Shown here in pieces: positions 5,898 through 14,872 of a stretch of DNA of 39,915 bases. Within the stretch, counting starts at the first letter, position 1. Each line of letters starts with the position of its first letter. Source of the DNA: Planctomycetota bacterium (GTDB lineage Bacteria; Planctomycetota; Phycisphaerae; Tepidisphaerales; Tepidisphaeraceae); contig JAPLNB010000217.1 of NCBI GenBank assembly GCA_026693085.1, forward strand, positions 1 to 39,915, given 5' to 3'. Under the pieces are notes generated by a model, which was not told where the DNA came from, did not search any database, and worked only from the letters and a program-made list of their open reading frames with translations. The position numbers and the translations under genes are program-made.

Positions 5898-8636
5898 TCA
5901 CGCGGCGGCGCGGCCGGATTGGAGGAGGTCCAGGGGGCGGGTGCGGGCGGCGCTGATGGCGGGGAAGAGGGCGGCGAAGAGGGCGACGAAGATGATAATG
6001 CCCACGCCGAGCCAGAGCATGGGCCAGGGGATCGTGATGGGCGGGGTGTAACCGATCAGGATTGCGGTGATTCGGTGGGCGTCGAAGAAGTGGAGGAATC
6101 CGGCGGCCAGGCCGAGGGCGCAGCCAACGATCGCCAGGAGAAACGCTTCGGCGAGGATCATGCGGAGGAGTTGGAGGCGGGTGACGCCGATGGAGCGGAG
6201 GATGCCGAACTGCCATTGGCGGCCGCGGATGGAGGCCATGATGGTGTTGGTGACGCCGAGGGAAGCGACGGCGATGGCGGCGAGTGCGACGGAGGAGAGG
6301 AGCATCAGCAGTCGCTGGAAGTTCTGCTGGATGTGATATTTGATGTGGCGGACATCGCCGACGAGGAATCCGTATTTGCCGAGGAGTCTGCGGATCTGGA
6401 GGACGTTGAGGGTGTTGGGGAGGATGCCGCCGGATGCTGGGGCGGTGGCGGGTTGGGTCTGTGGCTCGTCCATGCGGTGACTTAAGGCGGCGGCCAGTTC
6501 TTCGCGTTCGATGCCGGGTTGGAGATTGGCGGCGAAGAGGTTCACGCGGTCGATGCCGAAGTCGCGGCGGGCGTCTTCGATGGAGCCAGAGACGCTGGCG
6601 ACGGTGCGTTGTTCCAGTTGCAGGCCCATGTCGAAGCCGGAGGCGATGACATCGAGGCCGGGGGACCAGACGACGGCGGCGATGGTGTACTCGACGGTGC
6701 CGTGCATGGCGGTCTTGAGGGGGAGCTTGTCGCCGACATGCAGGCCTTTGAGCTGGCGGAATTCGTTGGTGACAATGATGTGTTGGCCGAGCTTGAGCAT
6801 GCGTTTGGCATCGGCGGCGTTGCCTTCGCGGTAGTCGAATTCGATCATGTCGAAGGCTTTGTCGGGGTCGAGGCCGAAGAACATGGTGGCGTCGGGGAGG
6901 AAGGCGGTGGAGCCGAGGCTGAACAGGCGAATGCCAAGCTGCGGGGAGGCAATGGCGATGGGCAGGACTTGGCTGGGTTTGATACCCGGGGCGGTTTCAA
7001 GGATTTTCTGCTGCTCTTGGTCGAGGCCGAAGGGGGCGACGATGAAGACATCGGGGAACTTGTCGGGCAATCGCCAGCCGGCAAGCGCCGTGGTGCCCTG
7101 GGTCTGCATGACGACGAGGGCAGCCAGGCCGACCATGAGGGCGGCGGCGGTGCCGGCGGATCGCCAGAGGGAGCCGGAGAGCTGCTGGCGGAGGAGGGAG
7201 TAATCGAGGCGCAGGACGAACGCGACGATGTGGCCGACGGTGTGTTCGACGATCCAGACGCAGGCGGGGGCCAGGAGGAAGAAGCCGAAGAAGAGCGTGG
7301 GCAGGCCGAGGGCGAAGTGCCCGTAGAAGGTGAACTCGCGGGACAGATTGGGCATGTAGCAGACGATGGGGTCGATGCTGATGAGGAGCAGGCCGGCGAT
7401 GGCGGCGAGCCAGGGGGAGCGCGCGCGGGGGGTTTTGCCGAGGGGCGAGAGGGCTTCGAGCGGGCTGACGCGCATGGCGTTCCAGGCGGGCAGGAAGCTG
7501 GCGAGGATGGAGGCGAGGATCATGCCGCCGGCGCCGAAGAGGATGCCGCCGATGTTGAGGACGGGGCCGGCGGTGAAGATGGCCTGGTGGTACTTGGCGA
7601 GGATGTGCATCCAGAGCAGGCCGAGGGGCACGCCCAACGCGGCGCCCATCGTAGCTAGGAGAACGCCCTCGTAGACGACGAGGCGGCCGATCTGGAAGCG
7701 GTCGGCGCCGACGGCGCGGAGCATGGCGAGGGTACGGGATCGCTCGGCGACGCCCATGGAGAGGGTTGCGAAGACGATGAACGTGGCGGCGAGCATGGCG
7801 ATGCCGCCGCCCATGTAGCTGAGAATCTCGACGCCAGCCAGTTGCTTCTGCATTTCCTGGCGGCGTTGGCTTGCGCGGCGGAGGCGAAGGACTGGCTCGA
7901 TGGCGTCAACGGTCGGCGACCAGCGTTGCACAAACGCATCTTCGTCGGCGCTGGGTTTGAGATCGATGAGGATGCGGCCGACCTTGTTCTGGCGGCCGAG
8001 GAAGGATTGGAACGTTTGCAGGGGGAGGTAGATGCTCTGTGTTTGGAGGGCGAGGATCACGGGCTTATGGACGATGCCGAGGACGCGGAGCTTGAGGGGG
8101 CGTTCGGGGTGGAGGATGGTGAGGGTCTGGCCGACCTTGAGATTGGCGCGTTCGGCGATGACCTGATCGACGACGGCGACATCGCCGGCGGCGCCCTCGA
8201 ACCATTGGCCGGCTTCGAGTTTCATGGATTGGATCTGGGAATCGTCGGGCAGGACCACGCCGGTGGCGACGGCTGTGGCGCCCAGGATGGAGGGGGCGTT
8301 TTCGATGGCGACACTGACCGTGGCTTCGAGGCGTCCGACGATCACACGGATGGCGGGATCGGCCGCCATGTCACGCACGAGACTCTGTGGGAGGACCTGG
8401 TGGGGATTGCCTTTCGGGGAGATGTCGATGCTGGCTGCCCCGAGGTAGTAGTGGACGAACTGGCGGAGAGCGGCTTCGGCGGAACTGTAGCCGCTCGTGA
8501 CGGCGACCACGAGGCTGATGGACAGCGCGATGGCGGCGATGGTGAGGGCGGAACGCGCCTTGTGGTGCGAGAACGTGGAGATCAGGAGCTTGGGAACGGC
8601 GGGCAAGCGAGTGATTTTGGCGGCGGCGGTTGACAT
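5898..8636 (-). CDS. ABC transporter permease, FtsX/MacB-type with two permease domains
   Basis: The 912-residue membrane protein has an N-terminal helix (SALTIAAIALSISLVVAVTSG), a MacB-like extracytoplasmic domain (about residues 50-270), a first FtsX permease domain (about 275-400; GVAERSRTLAMLRAVGA), a central membrane region, a second extracytoplasmic domain, and a second FtsX domain at the C terminus (about 780-905; QFGILRSIGVTRLQLLRMIL). This duplicated 'FtsX-FtsX' plan is typical of large lipoprotein or lipid exporter permeases that act as mechanotransmitters rather than channels. It lies 27 nt downstream of its ATPase in the same direction. The substrate is unknown and no periplasmic adaptor is encoded beside it. 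Confidence 0.85.
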   Translation of the reverse strand: MSTAAAKITRLPAVPKLLISTFSHHKARSALTIAAIALSISLVVAVTSGYSSAEAALRQFVHYYLGAASIDISPKGNPHQVLPQSLVRDMAADPAIRVIVGRLEATVSVAIENAPSILGATAVATGVVLPDDSQIQSMKLEAGQWFEGAAGDVAVVDQVIAERANLKVGQTLTILHPERPLKLRVLGIVHKPVILALQTQSIYLPLQTFQSFLGRQNKVGRILIDLKPSADEDAFVQRWSPTVDAIEPVLRLRRASQRRQEMQKQLAGVEILSYMGGGIAMLAATFIVFATLSMGVAERSRTLAMLRAVGADRFQIGRLVVYEGVLLATMGAALGVPLGLLWMHILAKYHQAIFTAGPVLNIGGILFGAGGMILASILASFLPAWNAMRVSPLEALSPLGKTPRARSPWLAAIAGLLLISIDPIVCYMPNLSREFTFYGHFALGLPTLFFGFFLLAPACVWIVEHTVGHIVAFVLRLDYSLLRQQLSGSLWRSAGTAAALMVGLAALVVMQTQGTTALAGWRLPDKFPDVFIVAPFGLDQEQQKILETAPGIKPSQVLPIAIASPQLGIRLFSLGSTAFLPDATMFFGLDPDKAFDMIEFDYREGNAADAKRMLKLGQHIIVTNEFRQLKGLHVGDKLPLKTAMHGTVEYTIAAVVWSPGLDVIASGFDMGLQLEQRTVASVSGSIEDARRDFGIDRVNLFAANLQPGIEREELAAALSHRMDEPQTQPATAPASGGILPNTLNVLQIRRLLGKYGFLVGDVRHIKYHIQQNFQRLLMLLSSVALAAIAVASLGVTNTIMASIRGRQWQFGILRSIGVTRLQLLRMILAEAFLLAIVGCALGLAAGFLHFFDAHRITAILIGYTPPITIPWPMLWLGVGIIIFVALFAALFPAISAARTRPLDLLQSGRAAA

Positions 8637-8663
8637 GGTGAGATTGCCGATGGTCGTGACGGA

Positions 8664-9413
8664 TCAGGTTGTAGCGGTCTTGAGCGATTCCTGGTAGCGG
8701 AGAGCGAGGTCGGTGGTGGTGGAGGTCTGGGGGGTGGGGAAGCGGTCGATGAGGTGGCCATCCTTCATGACGGCGACTTCCTGGGCATAGGCGGCGACGG
8801 AGGGTTCGTGGGTGACCATGACGATGGTCTTGCCGTGGATGGCGCAGAGGTCGCGGAGGAGTTCGCAGATGGATTTGGAGTTAGCGGAGTCGAGGTTGCC
8901 GGTGGGTTCATCCGCGAGGACGACGGCGGGGTCGGCGATGAGGGCGCGGGCGATGGCGACGCGCTGCTGTTCGCCGCCGCTCATGACATCGGGGCGGTGG
9001 TCGCGGCGGTCGGTGAGGTTGAACGTTTGCAGGAGTTGATCGACCTTGCCGTCGAGGCTGGCCGCGGCTTTGCGGTCGAGCATCAGGGGCAATGCGACGT
9101 TTTCCCATGCAGAAAGCGTCGGAATGAGGTTGAATGCCTGAAAGACGAGGCCGATGTTCTGGCGGCGGAAGAGGGTGAGTTGGCGGTCGGACATGTGGGA
9201 AATGTCCTGGTCATTGATGAGGATTCGGCCGGAGTCGGGCGGGGCGAGGCCGGCCATCAGGTGCAGCAGCGTGCTCTTGCCGGAGCCGCTGGCACCCATG
9301 ATGGCGAGGAATTGGCCTTCGGCGACGCGCAGGCTGACGGAGGCAAGCGCCTGGACGGAACGAGAACCTTGTTTGAACGATTTGGAGACGTTTTCAACTA
9401 CCAAAGGCGTCAT
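8664..9413 (-). CDS. ABC transporter ATP-binding protein (LolD/MacB type)
   Basis: The 249-residue ATPase has Walker A GASGSGKST (residues 40-48), a Q-loop (VFQAFNLIPTLSAWENV), signature MSGGEQQR (near 145), Walker B VVLADEPTG (near 165) followed by NLDS, and the switch His in VMVTHEP. The whole plan matches the LolD/MacB/FtsE-like subfamily that powers FtsX-type permeases. It is the first gene of a two-gene operon with the 912-residue permease. A purine-rich AAGGACAG lies about 8 nt before the ATG. Confidence 0.9.
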   Translation of the reverse strand: MTPLVVENVSKSFKQGSRSVQALASVSLRVAEGQFLAIMGASGSGKSTLLHLMAGLAPPDSGRILINDQDISHMSDRQLTLFRRQNIGLVFQAFNLIPTLSAWENVALPLMLDRKAAASLDGKVDQLLQTFNLTDRRDHRPDVMSGGEQQRVAIARALIADPAVVLADEPTGNLDSANSKSICELLRDLCAIHGKTIVMVTHEPSVAAYAQEVAVMKDGHLIDRFPTPQTSTTTDLALRYQESLKTATT

Positions 9414-9520
9414 GTCTGTCCTTAAGTGGACGGGTCACTATACCGGGCGCGGATGGGGGTCACAAGCGGGCTGATGAAGAGCGGAGACCGTGAGCAGGGC
9501 AATCGCATTTGCCATGCTTG

Positions 9521-9579
9521 GGGTTTGTAGTGCGGCCTTCAGGGCGTCGGATACGGGTTAAAACCCGCACTACAAACCC
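9521..9579. repeat. palindromic REP-like element with 15-bp perfect arms
   Basis: Arms GGGTTTGTAGTGCGG (9521-9535) and CCGCACTACAAACCC (9565-9579) flank a 29-nt centre that contains CGGGTTAAAACCCG, itself a palindrome. The left arm and following bases (GTTTGTAGTGCGG-CTTCAG) recur at 39755-39784. It lies in the gap between divergent transcription units, so it is not a simple terminator. Confidence 0.7.
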
Positions 9580-9619
9580 AAACGTTGCCCTGATGGCGCG
9601 GCAGATTGAGCGGGCTGGC

Positions 9620-9651
9620 TTGAACCGCAACAGGTTTTTTTGTGCTAAGAT
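9620..9651 (+). promoter_or_regulatory. extended -10 promoter for the metallophosphoesterase gene (predicted leaderless)
   Basis: TGCTAAGAT (extended -10; TAAGAT at 9646-9651) ends 8 nt before the ATG at 9660. A TTGAAC at 9620-9625 is a possible -35, although the 20-nt spacing is long. No ribosome-binding site is present, which fits a leaderless transcript. Confidence 0.4.
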
Positions 9652-9659
9652 CGTACTGG

Positions 9660-10523
9660 ATGCGAATACTGATCACGGCGGATCTTCATTACAACAACCC
9701 GAGGTCGCGGCGGCTGGCGGACGAGCTGATCGATGAGATGAGAAGCACGCCCGCGGAGGTGCTGCTGCTGATCGGAGATACGGCGGCGAGCGCGGGCGAT
9801 GATTTGGAGCGGTGCTTATCGCGGTTTGAGGGGTTCGCGGGGCCGAAGCTGTTTGTGGCGGGGAACCACGAGTTGTGGACGAGAGGCGAGGACAGCTATC
9901 GGCTTTGGAAGGAGGAGTTGCCGCGGCGAGTAAAAGAGCGCGGCTGGCGGTGGCTGGAGGAGGAGCCGTTTGTGGCCGGCCGTTGGGGGATCGTGGGGAG
10001 CGTGGGGTGGTATGACTACTCGTTTGCGTACGAAAGCATGGGTATACCGCGGCGGTTCTATGAGAGGAAGATTTCGCCCGGAGCAGCGGCGGTGGTGGGA
10101 ATGGCGGACTTGGTGGAAGGGTTCGACGACGTGCCGGAACCGATGAAGCAGGTATATGCGAGGTGGAATGACGGGAAGTTTGTGAAGCTTGGCCGGTCGG
10201 ATGAGCAGTTTGTGGTGGAACTGGAGGAGAAACTGGAGCGGCAGCTTGCGGGGCTGAAAGGCGTGGGCAGCGTGTTGGTGGCGATGCATCACCTGCCGTT
10301 TCGGGAGATGCTTCCGCCGCCGCACACGGCGCAGTGGGATTTCGTGAAGGCGTTCCTGGGCGCAGCGCGGCTGGGGGAGACGATTCTGAAGCATGAGAAT
10401 GTGAAGATGGTGATATGCGGCCATACCCATTTGCCGATGGAGGGGCAGGTGGGCGGTGTGCGGGCGATCAACATCGGGTCGGGGTATCGAGTGAAGCGGT
10501 ATCGGGTGATCGAGCTGGGGTGA
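9660..10523 (+). CDS. calcineurin-like metallophosphoesterase
   Basis: The 287-residue protein carries the metallophosphoesterase motifs in order: ITADLHYNN (residues 4-12, D-x-H), LLIGDTAA (GD), VAGNHELW (GNHE), MHHLPF (H), and ICGHTHLP (GHTH) near the C terminus. These bind two metal ions and hydrolyse phospho-monoesters or diesters; the substrate cannot be told. No signal peptide is present, so it is cytoplasmic. The ATG at 9660 is chosen because the first strand MRILITADLH begins there; the upstream TTG at 9642 lies inside the -10 region. Confidence 0.85.
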   Translation: MRILITADLHYNNPRSRRLADELIDEMRSTPAEVLLLIGDTAASAGDDLERCLSRFEGFAGPKLFVAGNHELWTRGEDSYRLWKEELPRRVKERGWRWLEEEPFVAGRWGIVGSVGWYDYSFAYESMGIPRRFYERKISPGAAAVVGMADLVEGFDDVPEPMKQVYARWNDGKFVKLGRSDEQFVVELEEKLERQLAGLKGVGSVLVAMHHLPFREMLPPPHTAQWDFVKAFLGAARLGETILKHENVKMVICGHTHLPMEGQVGGVRAINIGSGYRVKRYRVIELG

Positions 10524-10582
10524 GCGTAGCTTTCGCGGGGCAACGGGCTGAAAGTTGGGGGATGAAAGGGTATGCTGGGGGC

Positions 10583-12049
10583 ATGAGGCGATTCCTATTA
10601 ACATGTGCGTTGGTGTTGACGGGGATGGGGCACGCGACAAGGGCAGCGCAGCCGGCTGGCGAGGAGCAACCGATTCCCAAACAGGTGCTCGACGCGATGG
10701 ATCGGAAGGAATTGGGGAACCTGTATACGCCGGCGGTGGCGGGGAAACTATATGACGCGCATGTGCTGATGGAGAAGTACTTCACGGCGCAGCAGGCGAA
10801 GGATCGAAAAGCCATCGCGGCCCAGATCAAAGCGACGGGCATCGACGCGAACATCCTGGGGCGGCTGGTGAGGATTCGGCTGTATTGGTCGGAGTTGGAG
10901 GCGGGGGTTTACTATGTCAATGAGCGGATCGGGCCGCACGATGTGATTTACTTCTTCGGCGTGCCCAAGGGATACGACCGGACGAAAGCGTGGCCAATGG
11001 TGATCAAGCTGCCGGGGACGCACGCGTTTGAGGTGAAGCCGCCGCCGACGGCGCAGCAGGTGCAGGAATGGTATACGGGGTGGATTCAGGACGAGATGCG
11101 GGCGCACCCGGATGCGGTGGTGATGATGCCGCTTCTGAACATCAGTGAGATATGGGGCCCGAGCTACAAGGGTGTGAACAGCGTGATTCAGCCGATGCTG
11201 CACATCGGCGGGCGCGCCAATATCGACCCGGCCAGGGTGTATCTGATGGGCCAAGCGATGTCGGCGCATGCGACGTGGAACCTGGCGCTGCATTTCCCGA
11301 CGTATTTTGCCGCGATCAACCCGATGGCTGGGGGGGCGAGCCTGCCGCTTCAGCGGCTGCGGATGATCGGGCTGGGCAATATCCGGGCGGTGGTCTGGCA
11401 CGATGCGGAAGATCAGAACGTCAAGGTGGAGTCGTCGCGCGAGTTGGTGGCTTTGCTCAAGCAGCTCAAATACGACGTGGATTACGAGGAAACCAAAGGT
11501 GTGGGCCATGCGCCGGACGACGGATTGGCCGCCAGGCTGTATGGCAAGATGCGGGCGAAGACGCGGGAGCTTTATCCCAAGCAGGTGGGCCTTGCGTCGA
11601 ATCGCCCGGATACGCTCCTGAACCGCAACGACTGGGTGCAGGTGTATCAGATGATGGCGCCGGGTAAGGAGAAAAAGGCGAGGATTGTGTATGGGACGGG
11701 AACGATCGTGCTTCAGGAGAATTCGTACTCGATCATTGCGACGATGACCGGGCCGAACAAGATCGAGTTCACCTGCAAGAACATGGAGTCGCTGCGGTTC
11801 TATGTGAACGATCAGATGGTCGATTTTTCCAGGCCTGTGACGGTGACGATGTATGGCCGGCCGAAGTTCTCGGGCATGGTGCAGCCGAGTGTGGAGGAGA
11901 TGCTGGCGGACCAGTTGTTTCTGGGCAGAGGCTGGCGGTACTACACCGGGGTGATCGATATTGATTTTGGCACCGCCCAGCCGGAGACTCGGCCGACGAC
12001 CCGGCCGACGACGCGGAAGGGGACGATTGAATATACCCCGCCGAACTGA
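10583..12049 (+). CDS. secreted alpha/beta-hydrolase-like protein lacking the nucleophilic serine
   Basis: The 488-residue protein has a signal peptide (MRRFLLTCALVLTGMGHATR), a helical N-terminal part, an alpha/beta-hydrolase-like domain (about residues 120-330) and a beta-rich C-terminal part ending in a TTRPTTRPTTR tail. The nucleophile elbow, usually G-x-S-M-G-G-H in this esterase group, reads GQAMSAHATW (223-232), so Ser is replaced by Ala225. The acid region (HDAEDQNV, about 273-280) and His309 (KGVGHAPDD) remain. It is thus probably non-catalytic, or uses another residue. The ATG at 10583 is chosen over 10562 because it gives a clean signal peptide. It follows the phosphoesterase gene by 59 nt and is probably co-transcribed. 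Confidence 0.75.
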   Translation: MRRFLLTCALVLTGMGHATRAAQPAGEEQPIPKQVLDAMDRKELGNLYTPAVAGKLYDAHVLMEKYFTAQQAKDRKAIAAQIKATGIDANILGRLVRIRLYWSELEAGVYYVNERIGPHDVIYFFGVPKGYDRTKAWPMVIKLPGTHAFEVKPPPTAQQVQEWYTGWIQDEMRAHPDAVVMMPLLNISEIWGPSYKGVNSVIQPMLHIGGRANIDPARVYLMGQAMSAHATWNLALHFPTYFAAINPMAGGASLPLQRLRMIGLGNIRAVVWHDAEDQNVKVESSRELVALLKQLKYDVDYEETKGVGHAPDDGLAARLYGKMRAKTRELYPKQVGLASNRPDTLLNRNDWVQVYQMMAPGKEKKARIVYGTGTIVLQENSYSIIATMTGPNKIEFTCKNMESLRFYVNDQMVDFSRPVTVTMYGRPKFSGMVQPSVEEMLADQLFLGRGWRYYTGVIDIDFGTAQPETRPTTRPTTRKGTIEYTPPN

Positions 12050-12058
12050 AGAGGGCTG

Positions 12059-12325
12059 ATGGCAAGGATAGCGGTCAAGGTTGTGCCTGGGGCGTCGCGA
12101 ACGCGCGTGGCGGGGCGCTATGGCCAGGGGATCAAGGTGCAGGTGGCGGCGGCGGCGGAAAAGGGCAAGGCCAACCAGGCAGTGATGCAACTGCTGGCCG
12201 AGACATTGGGGATCAGGGCGGCGCAGATCGAGCTGATCCAGGGACACACGCAGCCGCGAAAGGTCTTTCAGATCAACGGCATCGAGCAGGCTGAGCTGGA
12301 AGCGAAACTGGCCGGACTGCAATAA
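12059..12325 (+). CDS. DUF167 / UPF0235 (YggU-like) protein
   Basis: The 88-residue protein matches the DUF167 family: VKVVPGASRTRV near the start, IKVQVAAAAEKGKANQAV in the middle (the family's hallmark K-V-x-A-x-x-x-x-G-K-A-N), and an I-E-L-I-x-G-x-x-x-R-K-V segment near the end. The family has a small alpha/beta fold, is widespread and has no established biochemical role. It starts 9 nt after the alpha/beta-hydrolase gene and is likely in the same operon. Confidence 0.88.
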   Translation: MARIAVKVVPGASRTRVAGRYGQGIKVQVAAAAEKGKANQAVMQLLAETLGIRAAQIELIQGHTQPRKVFQINGIEQAELEAKLAGLQ

Positions 12326-12508
12326 CCGCGCGGTTTGGCGGCGCATGGAGGCGAACGGGTTATGATGCCTTGGCGGGGTGGTGGCAGTGAACTGGTTAGC
12401 CGATAAAATACCGGCGGCGGCGTCCAGAGGTTGTCCCGGGCCGGGCGGCAAATTGGACGCGACAGTTTCCAACGGCCTTTCAAGCACGGAAGGCAGAAGG
12501 GCATGGTT

Positions 12509-13015
12509 ATGAAAACAGTGATCGCGATCGTCATCCTCACGTTTGGTTCGGTCGGGTGGTCTCAGACGACTCGTCCGGCAAGCCCGACGACCCGCCCGGC
12601 GGCGGGATCGCCGAGTGTCGATGACATGTTCAAGCAGTTGCTGGTTCCGGCTCGGCCGACGCCCAAGCCCCTTGATCCGGCGCCGAATGTTTCCAAGACG
12701 GACATCAGCAGCAGCAAGGCGATTGCTCCGAACGCCCCGCGGGTGAATCTTGTCCGCGAGGGCACGGTCGTGTTTGACCGCCGCGGGCGGCTCCACCGGA
12801 TGGGCGACGGCCAGTACGAATTCAGCTTCGAATCCGATGGGCAGGCGATGAAGGATCCGCCCATGGTGGTTTTGCCGAGCCTGAAGCTGATGGACCTGGA
12901 GAACGCGATCAAGATCAGCAGCCGGGAGTTGCGATTCAGCATCACGGGGATGGCCACGGAGTACAACGGCCGCAACTATATCCTGCTGGACAAAGCCGTG
13001 GTGGTCACAGAGTAG
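12509..13015 (+). CDS. secreted hypothetical protein with TTRPA-type linker
   Basis: The 168-residue protein has a signal peptide (MKTVIAIVILTFGSVGWS), a Thr/Arg/Pro-rich linker (QTTRPASPTTRPAAG), and a C-terminal domain containing VNLVREGTVVFDRRGRL and LRFSITGMATEYNGRNYILL. That C-terminal pattern recalls conserved planctomycete proteins of unknown role. Of two ATGs, the one at 12509 is preferred because AGAAGG lies 9 nt before it; 12503 is too close. The next gene begins a few bases after its stop, so it is likely co-expressed with the BatA-like protein. No enzymatic motif is visible. Confidence 0.75.
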   Translation: MKTVIAIVILTFGSVGWSQTTRPASPTTRPAAGSPSVDDMFKQLLVPARPTPKPLDPAPNVSKTDISSSKAIAPNAPRVNLVREGTVVFDRRGRLHRMGDGQYEFSFESDGQAMKDPPMVVLPSLKLMDLENAIKISSRELRFSITGMATEYNGRNYILLDKAVVVTE

Positions 13016-13021
13016 TTGCCC

Positions 13022-14707
13022 ATGTCAGTTTCATCGCCAGTGTGGCTGCTGGGCCTGGTTCCGTGGGCCGCCGCGGTGCTGCTTTTGCTGCTTGGCCGGC
13101 TGAAGCGGGTGCGGGTTCCGTTCTTGCAGCTATGGCAGGGTCCGCACGCCAAGCCTCGCCAGCGTCGGGCGATTGAGCCGCCGCCGCTGTGGTTGGCGCT
13201 GGCGATGCTCGCGATGCTGCTGTCGGTGCTGGCAGCAGCGCGGCCGGTGGTCCGGCTGTCGGAAGCTGTGGGAACGGCGATCGTCGTCATCGTTGACCGG
13301 GGACTGACGATGTCGGCCCAGGGACAGACGCATCTGCGGTTCCAGGAAGCGATCGACATGGCGTCCGCTACGATCACGCAGGCGACAGGCCATGGCGACG
13401 TCGATCTGCTCAGCACTCCACCAACGCAGCCGCTGTGGGGCGATTCCTCAGATTGGCCAGGCATTGCCAAGGCGATGGCTCCGACGGCCGCGGACACGCG
13501 ACAATTGCTCCGCGAGCTGATCCGGCAGCGGCTGGCCGAAACCCGCCGGCCCGTCATTGTCTTCTCGGATCAGCCATTGGGCATCCAGGACGATCGGCTC
13601 ATCCAGATCGCGCCCACAACGCAGCCGCGAAACGTCGGCATCGTGCGATTCGGCGCCAGAGAAACGCCAGCCGTTCAAGTCATGGTCAGGCTCCGCAACC
13701 AATCTCCAGCCACAAAGGCGGTTCTGCGCCTTTTGTCCGACGACCAGGAACGGCTTCGATCAGGAGTTGAACTGCCGGCCACAGGCGAACGCGATTACTT
13801 CTTTGATGTGCCAACTCTGGGACGAGCGATCCGGGTCGAATTGGATGTCGATGACGACCTGCCGGCGGACAATCGCGCGTTTCTCGTGCGTGAAGAGGCC
13901 TGGCCGATTATCGAACCACGGGTGGCGATGCCGCCTGAGCTTGGTCGGATGATCGGCCTTTATTCGCGGCTTCGCCCGGCGGCGGAGGGATCCAGGCATG
14001 TCGCCATCGTCGGCCGCTCCGATGCATTACCGACGAATGATCCAGCGGCGGTCCTGGCGGAGGGTTCCGAAGCATTGCCCACAAGCCGGCCGGTGCAGCA
14101 GGTGAGGGCAATAGACCATGCCGTGACGCGGTCGATCAGCGATTGGCCTGCTGCGATGGTGGCGGAGTTGCCGTCTGATCCGACATGGACGGCGGTGGTG
14201 AGCGCTGGCGGGCGGGTGCTGGTTGCGGTCCGAGAGACGCCGGTGCGGCAGGTGTGGGTTGGGTTCAGCGCACCGCAGTGGCCGAGCATGCCCGATTTTG
14301 TCATTTTCTGGACGAACGTCTTCAACTGGCTCGGCCAGGGCTCGGAGGCGTTCGCCGCCCACCCGATCGGCGCATTGCCAAATGGCTGGCGGCGGGTGCA
14401 GCCGGCGGATGCTCCGGCGGGGGTTCAGGCGGGGTTGTGGCCGGGGGTTTACGGGAATTCCGACGGTGCCATGCGGGCAGTGAATGCCGAGCAGGTCCAG
14501 ATCAATGCACCGCCGCAGACCGACTGGCGCCAGGCATTGCATCGCATTGGCGGGGATCGGGACGACGGCCGGCGGGCTTATCCGCTGGCTGCGGCGCTGA
14601 TCCTTGCGGCGATGGCGATTATCGCGGTGTCGGCGCTGACCTGGCGGCGGAGTTTCATCTGGTCAATCCAGCCGCGTTTGGATGATGCCGGTTCCTCCGC
14701 GGTTTAG
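13022..14707 (+). CDS. BatA-like membrane protein with degenerate von Willebrand A region
   Basis: The 561-residue protein begins with the aerotolerance-operon (BatA) N-terminal layout: two hydrophobic helices (WLLGLVPWAAAVLLLLLGRL, then LWLALAMLAMLLSVLAAARP) separated by a basic loop with RVPFLQLW. A VWA-like region follows. The metal site, normally D-x-S-x-S, reads VDRGLTMSA (from about residue 89), so the Ser positions are altered. A final helix (LILAAMAIIAVSALTW) near residues 520-535 anchors the C terminus. BatA proteins usually sit with MoxR ATPases and DUF58 proteins; none is present here. The ATG at 13022 is used; a TTG at 13016 is an alternative. Confidence 0.78.
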   Translation: MSVSSPVWLLGLVPWAAAVLLLLLGRLKRVRVPFLQLWQGPHAKPRQRRAIEPPPLWLALAMLAMLLSVLAAARPVVRLSEAVGTAIVVIVDRGLTMSAQGQTHLRFQEAIDMASATITQATGHGDVDLLSTPPTQPLWGDSSDWPGIAKAMAPTAADTRQLLRELIRQRLAETRRPVIVFSDQPLGIQDDRLIQIAPTTQPRNVGIVRFGARETPAVQVMVRLRNQSPATKAVLRLLSDDQERLRSGVELPATGERDYFFDVPTLGRAIRVELDVDDDLPADNRAFLVREEAWPIIEPRVAMPPELGRMIGLYSRLRPAAEGSRHVAIVGRSDALPTNDPAAVLAEGSEALPTSRPVQQVRAIDHAVTRSISDWPAAMVAELPSDPTWTAVVSAGGRVLVAVRETPVRQVWVGFSAPQWPSMPDFVIFWTNVFNWLGQGSEAFAAHPIGALPNGWRRVQPADAPAGVQAGLWPGVYGNSDGAMRAVNAEQVQINAPPQTDWRQALHRIGGDRDDGRRAYPLAAALILAAMAIIAVSALTWRRSFIWSIQPRLDDAGSSAV

Positions 14708-14744
14708 CCGTTCCGAGTGTATGGCGGCCGGGTGCGTTAACTTC

Positions 14745-14773
14745 TTGACACCCCCGGTTGTCGCTCGTACTGT
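14745..14773 (+). promoter_or_regulatory. sigma-70 promoter for the STAS/HATPase genes
   Basis: A perfect TTGACA (14745-14750), 17 nt, then TACTGT (14768-14773). Transcription from about 14780 would give a leader of roughly 90 nt before the STAS gene. Confidence 0.6.
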
Positions 14774-14872
14774 CTATCGAAGAAACGGGCCGCCGGTGTG
14801 CACTGACGTACAGGGCGCCAAGCGAAGCCCATGGACCTTTGTCCAGCGGAACCTTTGCCGGGAAATGCTTCC

